A stretch of DNA of 64,000 bases from Xanthostigma xanthostigma (GCA_963575645.1 OY754470.1:25650501-25714500), one strand, 5' to 3'; positions 10,646-21,855 are shown, numbered from the stretch's first letter. Program-made: numbers and translations. The notes: a model not told the origin generated them from the letters alone.

Positions 10646-11846
10646 CAGGGCCGTAACTAGGCAGGGGCAATAGGGGCACTTGCCCAGGGCCCAGGGTCCA
10701 GGGGGGGCCCCGGAGGGGCCCAAGAAGACACCGCTAAAAAATTATCTCAATTATTTTCATTCGTATTTTAATGAATATTACAAATCACATATATAAAAGT
10801 AACACCACTGGTGGCTCAGATAGACGGGGCCCAAAAAGGCCAGAATATGCAATTAGAATTTTTATTTAAAAAAAAACATGTTTATTTAATTCTTAATACT
10901 TAGGCCTCTTTACAAGGACTACGGGAAGCAGGATTTAAACAAATAATTTCGGATGCACAAAAAGTCGCTTTGGAAATGAATATTGAAGCTGAATTTTCTA
11001 ATCAACGAATTAAGCGAATTAAAGAAGAAAGTGTTACTAATCTCAACCAAGAAAATTTGTTTGCAATGCAAATGTACAATATTTTTGACATTTTACTTAG
11101 TGAAACAGACTGGCGTTATAGACAAATGAAAACTATATTTAAAGATTTTTCTTTTCTTTTTGGCTCGTCATTAGAATCAATGAGCGTTGTTGAATTACAA
11201 AAGGCGGCGGCAGATTTATCTAGAAAATATGATAAAGATTTGAATAGTCACGAATTAAGCTGTGAGGTTGAAAGTTTTAAATTTCAAGTATGTGGGCTGG
11301 TGGAAAATTTGAAAGAAGCCACTCCTCTAAATTTATTACAGACTATACATGATTTCGAATTAGTCGAATCGTACCAAAACATCGTTGTTGCTTTAAGAAT
11401 ATTTCTAACCCTACCAGTCACCACCGCTTCTTGCGAGAGAAGTTTTAGTAAACTGAAGTTAATTAAAAACTATTTAAGATCGTCGCTCTCACAACAGCGT
11501 TTGTCGAACCTGTCTATTATATCAATTGAATCTAACATAGTGCAAGAAATAGATTTTAACAATATAATTGATGAGTTTGCGGAGAAAAAAGCAAGAAGAA
11601 TGCAATTTAAATAAATTTTTAATTCGTTTTTCTTCATAAATATAAAATTAAAAAAAAATTACAAAAAATATGGACAGGACCAATTTAAAGATTCCTTATT
11701 TTGTGTTTATTTATTAAGTGATATACCTACTAAACTTTAAAAATGTGAAAGAACAGGAACTATAACCATGGTAAGTTTTTTTTTATTGAGGGGGGCCCAA
11801 TTTGAAAGTCTTGCCCAGGGCCCACAAAATCCACGTTACGGCCCTG
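10646..11846 (+). mobile_element. hAT transposon with deleted 5' part
   Basis: The termini are cagggccgtaactaggca and, inverted, ccacgttacggccctg; the second tract tgcccagggccca also recurs inverted near the right end. The left flank is cattcacc. The right flank reads catgattcacc, the same 8 bp if a 3-bp insertion is allowed, so the target duplication is imperfect. The element is 1,201 bp, about half the usual length for an autonomous hAT. It keeps only the last third of the transposase. It belongs with 8708-8915 and 58072-59001. Confidence 0.85.
10904..11614 (+). pseudogene. hAT transposase, C-terminal fragment with dimerisation domain
   Basis: About 237 codons are open from the stop at 10901-10903 to the stop ending at 11614. 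The first residues, ASLQGLREAGFKQIISDAQK, match the segment before the C-terminal domain in ZMYM1/P52rIPK-type hAT proteins. The hAT dimerisation (hATC) motif follows near the end as LTLPVTTASCERSFSKLK, then LRSSLSQQRLSNLSIISIE. In an active protein this domain mediates dimer formation and helps shape the catalytic core. The N-terminal zinc finger and the upstream catalytic parts are missing, so no active enzyme can be made. The residues begin right after cttag, which could be a splice acceptor. The frame has no internal stop, so the loss is by deletion and not by erosion. Confidence 0.85.
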
Positions 11847-12255
11847 CATGATTCACCTAATAAAATAAATTCACCCAGTTTGAAATAAAAAATGAAAAAC
11901 CGGATCAAATGCAAATCGAACTGGCATGATAATAAAAAGAAACCATAATCATGATATGAACGCTATGATAAACGACACGTTGTTTTAACGTCCAACACAT
12001 GACGCTGTAAAAAAACATTTTCACCTGTCACACCTCTGATAATCTATATAATAAGTATATAAAAACACGCCCGTATTTGAATGAAACGTTGTGTCACAAT
12101 TTCAAAACAATCGGTGAAGAACTCGCAGATTTTCGATTTTAAACATACTGTAACGAGACGCCACTGGAGGCGGCTGCAGTGCATTGTTTGACAGAGCCGC
12201 GTACGCAGCAATGCACGCTTTGCTGACGGAATCGCATAGACAACAATACGCGCAT
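11847..12255. other. Gene-free stretch, locally GC-richer
   Basis: A GC-richer patch at 12150-12250 contains ctggaggcggctgcagtgc. No gene is supported; the minus-strand frame at 12044-12280 has no recognisable domain. Confidence 0.3.
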
Positions 12256-12599
12256 TGTTACGTACATTCTTACACCGCATAAAAGAATGCCAAAGCTTTC
12301 TAGAACGCCGAAGATTGTTCCAGAAGGCGGTTGAAGAACTTATATCAACATAGAAGTCAGTAGGTCAGTGTCAGTGACAATAAACAGTGCGCGACATAAA
12401 TAATTAATTGTTTTAAATAAATATATAGATAAATAGACACTTGAGAGATATAAATATTCTATGTACATAGTAGTTTAGTGATATTACTGATATTATTGTT
12501 GTTTTAGAATTCGAGTGATTTTCGTTATTTATTTTATTATTTCATTTCAGAAGTACTTTTAGTTTGTTTTTATTACGGTATAGTTCGCAATAAATAACA
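12256..12599 (+). mobile_element. Possible solo LTR (fossil), 344 bp
   Basis: The sequence starts TGTTACG and ends AATAACA, the inverted TG...CA form of an LTR. The flanking tetranucleotides gcat and gcag differ by one base. Inside are a possible initiator cluster (gtcagtgtcagtg) and AATAAA-like signals. No second copy was found and no coding part remains. The call is weak because these ends are short enough to arise by chance. Family not determined. Confidence 0.3.
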
Positions 12600-13320
12600 G
12601 CAGGATAGCTAATTAATTTACTTTGTAAGTAAATAAGTATAGTTTTTCCAAATGTAAGGATGGTATTTCAGCCCTAGTTGACACGGCGACAGAACATAAA
12701 ATAGCACGAGTTAAATTTGTGAAATGACGCGCGTGATCCTCGAAATAAAACGTTCCCGTCCGTGCGGCTGACATTCGAGGATTACGGCGTGAAATACGAA
12801 TACTAATGTATAATGATCACCGACCAAACCGGGGCAGTTGCGTTGGTTGTTGGTAGCTTTCTAGTGCCAGTGCACGTTACACCGTGAAAGCGTTACAGGC
12901 TGTTCCACTTCAAGGTAAACTCAAAATACATTTACCGAATAATTAAAAATCTACCAAAAAAAGTTTTGTTAACAGCGACATGAAAATTGTACTTGACATG
13001 GTGGAAGAAACGGAACATTTACGGTGGAAGTAACGGGAGAAGTACAAGTAATTTGACGACGGATAAACACGCAATGCAAATTAGATTCTTTTAAAATGGC
13101 TAATATTGGCTTCTACGCTTACTTGTGTAATTAGCCACGACCTTCTTCTTTCATTATTATTCACCATTAATCATTATTCTACCTATTCTACAAGACGCAA
13201 AAGGAACCGACACACGAAGAAAAACAAGTCCTTCGTTTCTTGAGTTGTGATTGGTCGGTCGGGACAATCGAACGGCAATACTTTTGTATGTTCTTGTTTT
13301 TACATCTACTTCGTACTGAA
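12600..13320. other. Gene-free stretch
   Basis: Nothing is recognised. The last 12 bases (cttcgtactgaa, 13309-13320) are the left target duplication of the SINE that follows. Confidence 0.35.
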
Positions 13321-13621
13321 AATAATAATAATAAAGCGTTTAACGTCCGTTTCTCGACTTTATGATTGAATTTTAAAACATTAAGATATGGTAGGCAAAT
13401 TTTGAGCTAAAGTTGGACAGGTAATCGGCCATGGCCTTAAATAAGGAATCATCTCAATATTTATCTGTAAACCTCAACAAGATGGACGGTACAGGAATTA
13501 CCGTTTCTCGGCAAGAGGCAGCAGGAAAAATTCCCAGCTACATCTGCCTCCGCCGGGATTCGAACCGGGTACCTCCCGAATGCGAGTCTAGTGCTCTCAC
13601 CACTACGCCACCTTGCTCGGT
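13321..13621 (-). mobile_element. tRNA-derived SINE, family S1 (complete ends)
   Basis: Read on the minus strand, the element has a tRNA-like head with a pol III B-box (ggttcgaatcc, appearing inverted near 13555), a conserved body with ggtaattcctgtaccg, and an (ATT)n tail seen on the plus strand as aataataataata. It is flanked by a perfect 12-bp duplication, cttcgtactgaa, at 13309-13320 and 13622-13633, as expected for LINE-driven retroposition. The 71-codon plus frame across it is an artefact. Relatives lie at 28482, 38190, 39824 and 60440. Confidence 0.9.
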
Positions 13622-14594
13622 CTTCGTACTGAAGTTAATTATTTAACAGTTTTTTGTGTAGCTCTCGTCGCAAAATGTTGCAACGGTCTTGGCGTTCTTT
13701 GTAGTTAATGTAAACTAGTTTTTCAACTAGTTGACATGGCACAGGTTCATTATTTGCTAAAATTGTCAACGACCCACCACTATTCGGTATATTTATATAC
13801 TCGTATAACAACAGTGAAATACAACCACACCTTGTAAAATTATTACCATCTCTTTTGTGCCATCCAATTTGAACTATTTATTATTTCAGCTGATCCATAA
13901 ATACCGATGGCCGCGTTTGATGATAATTTATGGACTTCTATTATCTTTTTTTGGTTTTTCTCGAAAAAAAAGCACATTGCTTTGAATGTAAAACAATACG
14001 TAAAAGAATACCTACACCTGACTAATTTATAAATTCAGTGTTGTTTTTAATTCGAAAACTGAATTGTAAAAAATATATAAAATAGTTAGCAAAACCAAAA
14101 GTGCACATCCCGCAAGTTTTCGACTGTATGATAAAAAAAAACAATTGAAAAAATATTTTTAAAAAATTTAAAAATTTAAAGAAATAAATAATAATTAAAA
14201 ATTGATTTTTTTTTTATTGGTGCCCTATTTTACCTATTTAAAGCACGCCTCAGAGTGTTTAAATCGAACTTTCAAAAACGCGCGTTTTTTAAAGTTACCA
14301 TGGGGAACATCAACAACTCGAGAATTTTTTGATTATTGATTTGACAGGAGTTGCGTGTAACGTCAAATAAAATATTACTAACAAATGCAAAACCTTTATT
14401 CAAACATTATTAAACAAATCTTTAATGACAAATTGCAAATTAATTTCTGTTTTCCTCATTTCCATGACAACGAAAGGTATACTGATGTCACATCACGAAT
14501 TCAACCATTTTACATTATTAGTTTTTATTTCCATTTTTTGTAGTAATAATACTAGTATTTATGATTTCAAAATGCACCAATAAAAAAAATAGCG
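13622..14594. other. AT-rich gene-free stretch
   Basis: Long A and T runs near 14120-14215; nothing else is recognised. Confidence 0.3.
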
Positions 14595-14714
14595 TAAAGT
14601 ATTCGTGGATATTTGGTCTTTAAAACACTTGCTCTATTTTGAGCACTCCGGCTGCGCCGTCGTGCTCGAAAAATCACGCGTGTTTTAAAGACCTTTTTAT
14701 CCACTTATACTTTA
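14595..14714. mobile_element. 120-bp palindromic MITE
   Basis: taaagtattcgtggata at the left is inverted with few mismatches as tatccacttatacttta at the right; the next segment ggtctttaaaacac also matches across. The arms of about 38 bp flank a CG-rich centre (gagcactccggctgcgcc). A structurally similar palindrome is at 43160-43301. No target duplication was fixed. Confidence 0.6.
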
Positions 14715-14779
14715 ATATAGGTACTATTTTAAGTTTGAAAAAATAAAAAAAAATTTAATAACTATACATAATATTATAA

Positions 14780-14860
14780 CACATCGAATCCAGGACCTTG
14801 CCCTTGCGGATCTAATGGCATAACCATTACGCCACGAAGCTTGCTAGATGTGCCGGTGTT
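14780..14860 (-). repeat. tRNA-like sequence, probable SINE head
   Basis: On the minus strand tggcgtaatggttatgcc resembles an A-box, and ctggattcgatgtg resembles a weak B-box 40-50 bp later. It does not fold into a plausible full tRNA by eye, so a decayed SINE head is likelier than a gene. Confidence 0.35.
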
Positions 14861-15107
14861 ATTACTGTATAGAAGTGTAGCACTTGTTTTATGGTAATTT
14901 ACACAGAAATGATTATATTGTTTTTTCAAACTATTAGCTGTCAAAAAATAATAAAATAAAAACTGTTTATAAAAATTAAACTACTGAACGTATTTCATTG
15001 AATTTAAATAGGGTTCTACTCCGATAGTAAACAAAGTGAATAAAATATAAACCAAAGCGATCCGACCAAAATTGCGATCTGTAGAGCTCGGACGTACGTA
15101 CATACGT

Positions 15108-15225
15108 CAGTCGATGCATCTGAATTGGGGAACAATAGACTTTCCTGACTTTATTTTCGTCCGAAAAAAGATCTGATCGTTACTCTCAAGTCGCGTCTAA
15201 AGAAGTTTTACTTCACAAAGGATGA
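15108..15225 (+). repeat. Interspersed repeat W, partial copy
   Basis: Shares agatctgat, ttactctcaagtcg and agaagttttacttc, in that order, with 49947-50122 and with 50730-50864 plus 51763-51800. An inverted fragment lies near 31335-31370. The family is not recognised. Confidence 0.55.
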
Positions 15226-15629
15226 ACATTTTCTTACAAAGTACCTCTTTGGTTTAGTGGCACACACATAAACGCGAAGCAGTCTCGACCCTGTGCGTGC
15301 GTGAAATATTGTGAAAAAAATAAAATGGATAATTATAACGTCAACTATTCTCGGACACAGCGTACGTGTGCGGACTTCATAGTAGTCGTAGGTCGAAGGT
15401 AGATTGGCCTGTTAAATGTACGTAGCGTCGTGCGGTTACAGATAATGGGCTAAGATGGCTTGAAGGATGGCGCGGTATTGGGCTCGGCAAGCAGACCGCA
15501 GCCCACGGTATAGTCCCGTACCGTGCAACGGACATTACGGCCGCAGACGAAACACCGTCCACAAGGGATGGACTGCTGAAATATTAAACGAACGCAGGGA
15601 TCCAGAGTACCAGTGGACTGACTCTACAG
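15226..15629. other. Gene-free stretch, GC-richer
   Basis: Moderately GC-rich at 15420-15600. Short frames exist on both strands (15377-15649), but none has a recognisable domain, and their overlap on opposite strands argues against coding. Confidence 0.3.
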
Positions 15630-15700
15630 CAGTGATGGCGAACCTATGACCCGCGGGTCAGACACTGACCCACGCAGGTTTTTTAAATGATGTTTATTTC
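15630..15700 (+). mobile_element. Left end of a hAT-like element
   Basis: cagtgatggcgaacctatg is a very common hAT terminus. No inverted partner was found downstream, so the right end is lost or too diverged. Confidence 0.4.
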
Positions 15701-15721
15701 TATAAACTCATTTTTTGACTT

Positions 15722-15990
15722 TTTATTACGCTCATTGAATTCAGCGTATTTTTTTCTGTAAGTATTCTCAATGTCTAAAGTATATTAAAAATTTCGATTC
15801 TTTCATTTTTTTTACAAACGTCTGTATGTCTTTTGGTTTAGAAGTTATTTGCATTTAGAGTTAACAGAAAATTATATAAAACCTTCAAACTAAAAGAGAT
15901 ACAGACGTTTGCTTACGCTCATTGAATTTAGCATATTTTTTTCTGTAAGTATTCTCAAAGTCTAAAGTATATTAAAGAATTCGAATTATG
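15722..15990. repeat. Direct repeat of about 77 bp, copies 192 bp apart
   Basis: tacgctcattgaattcagc at about 15726 and tacgctcattgaatttagc at about 15915 each continue through ttctgtaagtattctcaa and tctaaagtatattaaa. A second shared piece, acaaacgtctgtatgtc, occurs at about 15813 and 16102. This suggests one partial tandem duplication of about 190-290 bp. Confidence 0.6.
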
Positions 15991-17399
15991 CAATTTTTTC
16001 AAGGCACACCCCTTTAAAAATATTTGACGACAACCGAAATCTTTCGGAACTTTGGCAAAATCATCATGCTTATAAACACACTGATAATCCAATGAGCACA
16101 AACAAACGTCTGTATGTCAGTTTGAAAAAAAAAATTATTTTGAAACAAGTAAAAAAATCTTTTCATTACAATTTATTTATTTTTCCCAAACAAGTTTCGT
16201 TTATACCTACGCATTTATTTCGCAATTAGAACAAAGTTAATAAAATTTCCTGCAATTTTTATTTACTCTTCACGCAAAAGTTGTAAATTTGTAGCAAACT
16301 AAATATTATTAAAGTAGTTCCAAGTAAACAAAGCAAATTGAGTTTTGTACTGTTTTTCTTTGATGTGTTTGAAAAGGCTTTAATAGAAGTGCGTAAAGTT
16401 TCGAAGACAATAGTTTAGACACGATCACACTACTGCGGAGCGACGCTAACAAAACAATGTAAGAAACAGACCTCATTTATAAAAAGTTGAAAACTTTCGA
16501 AATAGTTTTTACTACTCCTTCTTGTTTCTAATAAATATAAATTTTGGAACAATATTTTATGTAATACAATGAATGTATTATGTAATATCTAGGAACCACT
16601 AATTTAGAGTAATAGAAATTAATATTATTATACCGTACAGAAACTAGAAAGTAGGTATGTCCATCTAGAATATCTCACCCTCTAAGAGTGTGCTCTCAGA
16701 TAATACTAACGATAATGTTATTTTACTACATTTACAAATGAAAAAAAAAACTTCTATTGAGAAATTAACAGCATTGCGTGATGTCAGCTACGAACGCAAA
16801 CCTACAAAGCCTCGCGTTCAATTGTAATGTGTCCATACCTTTAATTCCGATCGTCAGTGGATGGGTTCAGTAGGGAATTTATATCCCGCAAAGGACCTAA
16901 AATGCTTCAACTTTGATGATAAGAAGTACAGGAAGAAGGTGTACGTACGCAGGGAATCTGAAGGATGTAATCTTACATGTGGCCAGTGAGAGCTTGTGTG
17001 GTGCGGTGGTCAAGTGAGGGTCTCTCACCGCAGTGTGCGTAGCAGAGGACCGCCGCCACCGCCACCGGACGAGGGGTCTGCGCTGTGACGTTGTGTTGCA
17101 AGTCCCATGGCACAGCCACTGCAGTAGAGTTCGAAGGGAAGGATGATTAAGGGCGACGCTGAGGCAGTAAGAAGCCTGCTGCTTTACAATCCTTGTACAT
17201 TAGGTAACGGGGATAAGTGAACATGCTATCTAAAGCCCCTCTCTCTCTACCGAGTGTCCTACAGACACTCTTGACAAAATAATAGATTTTTATACGCAGG
17301 TCGTAAAATGATTCATTACAGCCCGGGTGCTAAAGTAATAACTTTAAATTTTCTCTATTTAAATTATCTTCAGTAATTTTAATATTTCATATTGTTCCA
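15991..17399. other. Gene-free stretch
   Basis: A GC-rich patch at 16980-17110 includes a run of ccgccaccg repeats. No coding frame of meaningful length or RNA motif is supported. Confidence 0.3.
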
Positions 17400-17480
17400 G
17401 CTGGGTTCGAATTTGGTATCATGTACGCAATACAGAATATTACAGATTGGTGTCTTTAACCACACGGCCATGGTCGCTGT
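17400..17480 (-). repeat. tRNA-like sequence, possible SINE head
   Basis: On the minus strand ggccgtgtggttaaagaca (A-box-like) is followed about 40 bp later by aaattcgaacccagc (B-box-like). The spacing fits a pol III promoter. The rest of the element is not recognisable. Confidence 0.35.
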
Positions 17481-17932
17481 ACGTGCGTTACTGTGAAGGC
17501 AAGCTACTTATACAAAATTTGTACTTATTACCTAACCTATTAAAAGTTAAGGTTGTTACAGAAGTGAAATGTTAAAAATACTGAAAATGAAGAGAAAACA
17601 TGTTATTTTATAGGGTGTAGGACAAAAATATACGTTTTTTCAATGTTATTTTGACTCAGTTAACTGTTAAACTCATTTTGCTCGTTTAACATAATATGTT
17701 GCAAATCTTCCTAGATACAGTCTATTATTCTATTCCTAACTTTCGGAAAGCACTGGGTTTGAATCCCGACTTGTACTTTTTTCTACTGTTTCAACCGAGG
17801 AACGGTAATGCCGGACATTTTTTTATGCGTCCTACAGTTCCCCTCTAAATAAATGTCGAAATAGTTCCTACGGCTATGGTCGAATGCCGGCCGAACCGCT
17901 ACGCTCACAAAGTTGAAGTTACCTTATCGTAA
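17481..17932. other. Gene-free stretch
   Basis: A single B-box-like gggtttgaatcccgac lies near 17756; no partner A-box was convincing. Confidence 0.3.
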
Positions 17933-18405
17933 TCTAATATGAAAGGAAACCGTGACTGACTGACTGATCTACCAACGCACAGCTCAAACCACTGGACGGA
18001 TTGGGTTGAAATTTGGCACACAGATATATGTTATGACGTATGCATCCGCTAAGAACGGACTTTTGAAAATTCAAGCCCTAAAAAGTGTAACGGGGGTTCA
18101 AATTTTGCATGGAGAAATCATATAAGATAGATGTATCATTTCGAAAATGCGCAGGATTACTCCTGTCAACAAATAAATAAACACGTGTTTCATGCTTTTT
18201 CAAAAACAACACCTTCAGAGCGTAAAAAGAGGTAAATAGTCTAAAAATCAACATAAGTGTCATTTTCAAGGTTTGTCAGGGCGTTGATCAATTTTGAAAT
18301 TCATTAGGTGGGTTTACGTCGAGAAAGCAGTAACTATGCCAAATAATGCAGGGAATCCATCCGCATTTCATCTCAATCGCGTGCGAAGCCGCGGGTAACG
18401 GATAG
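17933..18405 (+). mobile_element. Helitron, non-autonomous, family H2
   Basis: Begins TCTAATATGAAAGG after an A, continues with the subterminal gtgactgactgactgatcta and ggttgaaatttggcacac, and ends gaagccgcgggtaacggatag before a T. Insertion between A and T, a TC start, a CTAG-like end (here ATAG) and no target duplication are the Helitron rules. At 473 bp it has no Rep/helicase. A second copy of the 3' end is at 27960-27994. The minus frame inside (18078-18269) is a chance frame. Confidence 0.75.
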
Positions 18406-18450
18406 TAGTCTATAATTCTTCCACTCGCGTATTGCTAAAACTAAGTTTAA

Positions 18451-18956
18451 GGCTTAACTCACACGTACCACTTTCCGACCACAAAAAAGTGGTCCTAATG
18501 TGGTTGAACTCGACCACTTCCCATTAACAGTTTTGTGGGCACGCAGACGGTGAAACCACAAATGAACCACGCAGAACAGACAGTAAAGCGATGGATTTAT
18601 TAATAGAATTTATTGGGTTCATCCAATTTTTGAAGATAGAAACGAGTGTCAATTACAACAACTTTAACATGGTTTAAAGCTGTACGATGACAAATTTTTT
18701 AATTATTTTCGAATGAGCAAAAGTACTTTCGATTATTTGTACGTCTGTTCAGTCTGTGGTCGGCGAGTTGCACGTGTGAGCGGGGTTGACCAACATTGGC
18801 TAGTTTGTTTGTGGGCGATATCACCAACACACCGACCACAATTTGTTGTCCGTGTGAGCGCTATCACGATATTACATACTAATGCCGTACTCTCAACCAT
18901 CGATCACCTTTTTGTGGTTCTAATGTGATCGGAAAGTGGTACGTGTGAGTTAAGCC
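18451..18956. mobile_element. 506-bp MITE with TTAA target duplication
   Basis: Flanked by TTAA at 18447-18450 and 18957-18960. The ends ggcttaactcacacgtacca and tggtacgtgtgagttaagcc are exact inverses, and the match continues through the ctttccga segment. TTAA target choice suggests piggyBac-type mobilisation, though the terminal GG is not the usual piggyBac CC. The 71-codon plus frame (18713-18928) lies inside and shows no transposase features. Confidence 0.8.
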
Positions 18957-18960
18957 TTAA

Positions 18961-20404
18961 AATGTAGAAAATAACGAGCGCGATAGGCGTCTGTTACGAC
19001 AGAATATCCGAGAAACAGACGTTAAAAGCATCGTTATTATTATTATTTATATTATTCTCTGCCCTCTTCATCTGTTATACGACATTGATTTTGAAATTAG
19101 CATATATCTATAGCTGACAGAGAGACACCCATTAAACGCACCATTCAAAAAATAAACGATGTGCATTTGAAGACAAGTTCTCACGGAGAATCTACGTATC
19201 CATAAAGGAAGAGGAAGTAGGAACTGTAAGATGTTAAATTGGGTTTTCGCAATGTATCCAAGATAAGCGCCATCTCCCTTGGAGCAAAGCGGATACAGAG
19301 AGACACGGTATGAATCATAATGGAATTGCCATTGAATCATATCGTAGGTAGCATCACTTTACGAAACACAACCTTCTTTATCACTTGGGGGGGGGGATCC
19401 CTTTTACACCGGTACGCCGGCACAACCTGTCTATAACACGCGCATTATGCCTTCAGGGATGGAACACAACTGTAACGATTTATTATGGATATCTTAAATT
19501 ATAACCATATCAAGCTCGCGTGAAGATTTTTAAACCAAACATAACCGGTTCTTGTAATGAGGCAAGAATCAAGTTTCAGTTTTTTACGTAAGAATTCAAA
19601 TTTTGTGATGTATAATATTTAAGACTGAGAACTCCTATTGCACGTTGCACTGGGGAACTCCCAAGATATATACACGTTACCTTGAGGAACCCTCAAGGTA
19701 GATAGATAGATAGATAGAATTTGTTCTTTTAAATACCACAACTACGTAGCATAACACCGTTTTATACAATTAGTACTGAAACTAAACAAAAGTTTAAAAC
19801 ACTAAATAAAAGAAAAATCTTCTACCCTATAAAGACCAACCTCAATCAACCATGTTACCTTGAAGAACTCATTGCCTTGAGGAACCCGGAATATTCCACA
19901 TTTAAACAGACTTGTAATGCTCAAAAATAATCATTCACGACTTCAACTTTGTTATCGAAACTAGCATTAAGTATTTAATTTCCAGAATTGTGTCATCAAT
20001 TATTAATTGTATATTTCCGTACTTTTGAAAAGCCGAGATTGTAGGAACATCGTTATTTATATTAAAGTTTCGATTTCATCCACCATGTTGGGGACCTATG
20101 ATTCAATTAAAATATACAAAAAATAACAAGATCAAAAATAAATGTCAATGGCATAATCATGTTCAAATCCAAAAATACATAAATTACCCTAATTGTACAA
20201 ATTTAAAATTGTGTAAATGTTATTGTAATGATAAATTTCTATTTTTTTTAACTGCAATCTAAAGTAATTGTAAGTACCTACTGGAAACACGTAAGACTTA
20301 AATTCATTTTTTGTCAGTCAGCTACCTTGGGTCGATTTCATTGTTAACTTTCTCTAGCACGGATTGCGGTACTTGGTAAAACTAAGAAGCTTTAATTTAT
20401 ATGT
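18961..20404. other. Gene-free stretch with a GATA microsatellite
   Basis: Contains a G-run at 19387-19396, a (GATA)n run near 19699-19720, and three related segments of the type accttgaggaac between 19680 and 19890. No gene is supported. Confidence 0.35.
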
Positions 20405-20446
20405 TTTCGTAGGATCGAAACGTTAATTAACTGAATGATAATTATA
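20405..20446 (+). repeat. Penelope-like tail, left piece
   Basis: aggatcgaaacgttaatta matches the inner part of 42700-42725. The sequence resumes beyond the inserted MITE at 21179-21230 (tttgttaatatattgtctg). The two pieces read as one tail interrupted by the 732-bp element. Confidence 0.55.
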
Positions 20447-21178
20447 CAGCGTGTCCCATTTTAATGTCCCACCCCGGATAACTTTTGTCAGTGACCTTGA
20501 ATGAAAAATTGTTTGGTACAAAAGTTGTACAACTTGGAGGGGGACATTCGATGGCACTAATACTTTTGACCTTGGGTATAAGGTTCAAGGTCATTCAAGG
20601 TCAACTTTGTTTTTTTTAATGGAACGTCCTATTTTTGACATCGGCAATCGATTGCGCGTAAAAAAATATGAGACTTTTGTCTGAAACTTTTTTCGAGAAC
20701 GGGCAAAACTTTGTGCGTATGTTAGTCTGTTAGTCGGTTATTCGGTTAGTCTGTGAACACTATACAGGTCAAACGGATGAACAGATTGAAACAAAATTTT
20801 GGGAGGATGTTTGGTATGCAAATATGAAAAGCCCTATTGTTTTTGAAGAAAATCTCATCATTCTCGAGTTGAAAATTCAAAAATTTTCAATTTTGAAGGC
20901 TAAATTAATTGAGAAAATTTGCCCGTTCTCGAAAAAAGTTTCAAACAAAAGTCTCATATTTTTTCACGCGCAATCGATTGCCGATGTCAAAAATAGGACG
21001 TTCCATTAAAAAAAACAAAGTTGACCTTGAATGACCTTGAACCTTATACCCAAGGTCAAAAGTATTAGTGCCATCGAATGTCCCCCTCCAAGTTGTACAA
21101 CTTTTGTACCAAACAATTTTTCATTCAAGGTCACTGACAAAAGTTATCCGGGGTGGGACATTAAAATGGGACACGCTG
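20447..21178. mobile_element. 732-bp foldback MITE with TA target (Tc1/mariner type)
   Basis: Flanked by TA on both sides. The termini cagcgtgtcccattttaatg and cattaaaatgggacacgctg are exact inverses, and the arms run 261 bp (20447-20707 against 20918-21178) with very few differences. The single-copy centre of about 210 bp contains three near repeats of the type gttagtcgg/gttagtctg. The frames at 20824-21289 lie in the arms and have no transposase motif. TA duplication and these ends suggest mobilisation by a Tc1/mariner transposase. Confidence 0.85.
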
Positions 21179-21230
21179 TATAATTTGTTAATATATTGTC
21201 TGAAAAATTGGTCGTTATTTTATTTATTTA

Positions 21231-21725
21231 AGAGTAATCACAGGGTAATCAAAGATTCTAATATAATTCTCTCAATTGATAGCATATAGGTATTCTGCGA
21301 GCCATTTAAACTATCTTTAAACCCCTTGCTGAAAAACATAGTCAATTCGATGCGTGCCGATCTCGATAAGTGGGCTTGTTTCTCTATTATTTTAGACACA
21401 CGCGGAAGTTGTTTGTGAACGGTGCTTGAATATTGCTTAAGATCACAAATAACTATGCAGTTTAATGGAAAACAAACAGCGTATAATATGTACGCTAAAA
21501 GATTGTACAGATTTCTCTAGGCGATGCTGTGCTGAATCTAGTAAACAATATCAGTTAATAGACATATGCATGCATATGACATATTTTACATAATGCCGAT
21601 ACATGATTATACAGACTGTCCACGAGTACATGAACGATTCTACAGTATTTTTGAAGTAAAACTTTTTTTGCAGGGTAGAGTAAAATTGATTCTTGAGATT
21701 GAATATGTAACGAAAGTGGAAACAG
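21231..21725. other. Gene-free stretch
   Basis: One inverted copy of the dispersed motif (gaagtaaaactt) at about 21652; otherwise nothing. Confidence 0.3.
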
Positions 21726-21855
21726 TGAATAATTCGTGTGTCCTACTATAGGTACAACAAAAATTTTAAATAGTTTTTTGTTCATCTCAAGATTTACTAT
21801 CGGAAACTGCTGAGGTATATTTTTTTGTACTTCAAACTCAACCGAAAGTGTACAT
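21726..21855 (-). repeat. Interspersed repeat Y, copy 1
   Basis: Diverged reverse complement of 33506-33640; shared landmarks are agtgaataattcg, tagttttttgttca and tttactatcgga. The large minus frame at 21555-22091 runs through this repeat and the adjoining palindrome arm, so it is not a gene. Confidence 0.6.
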
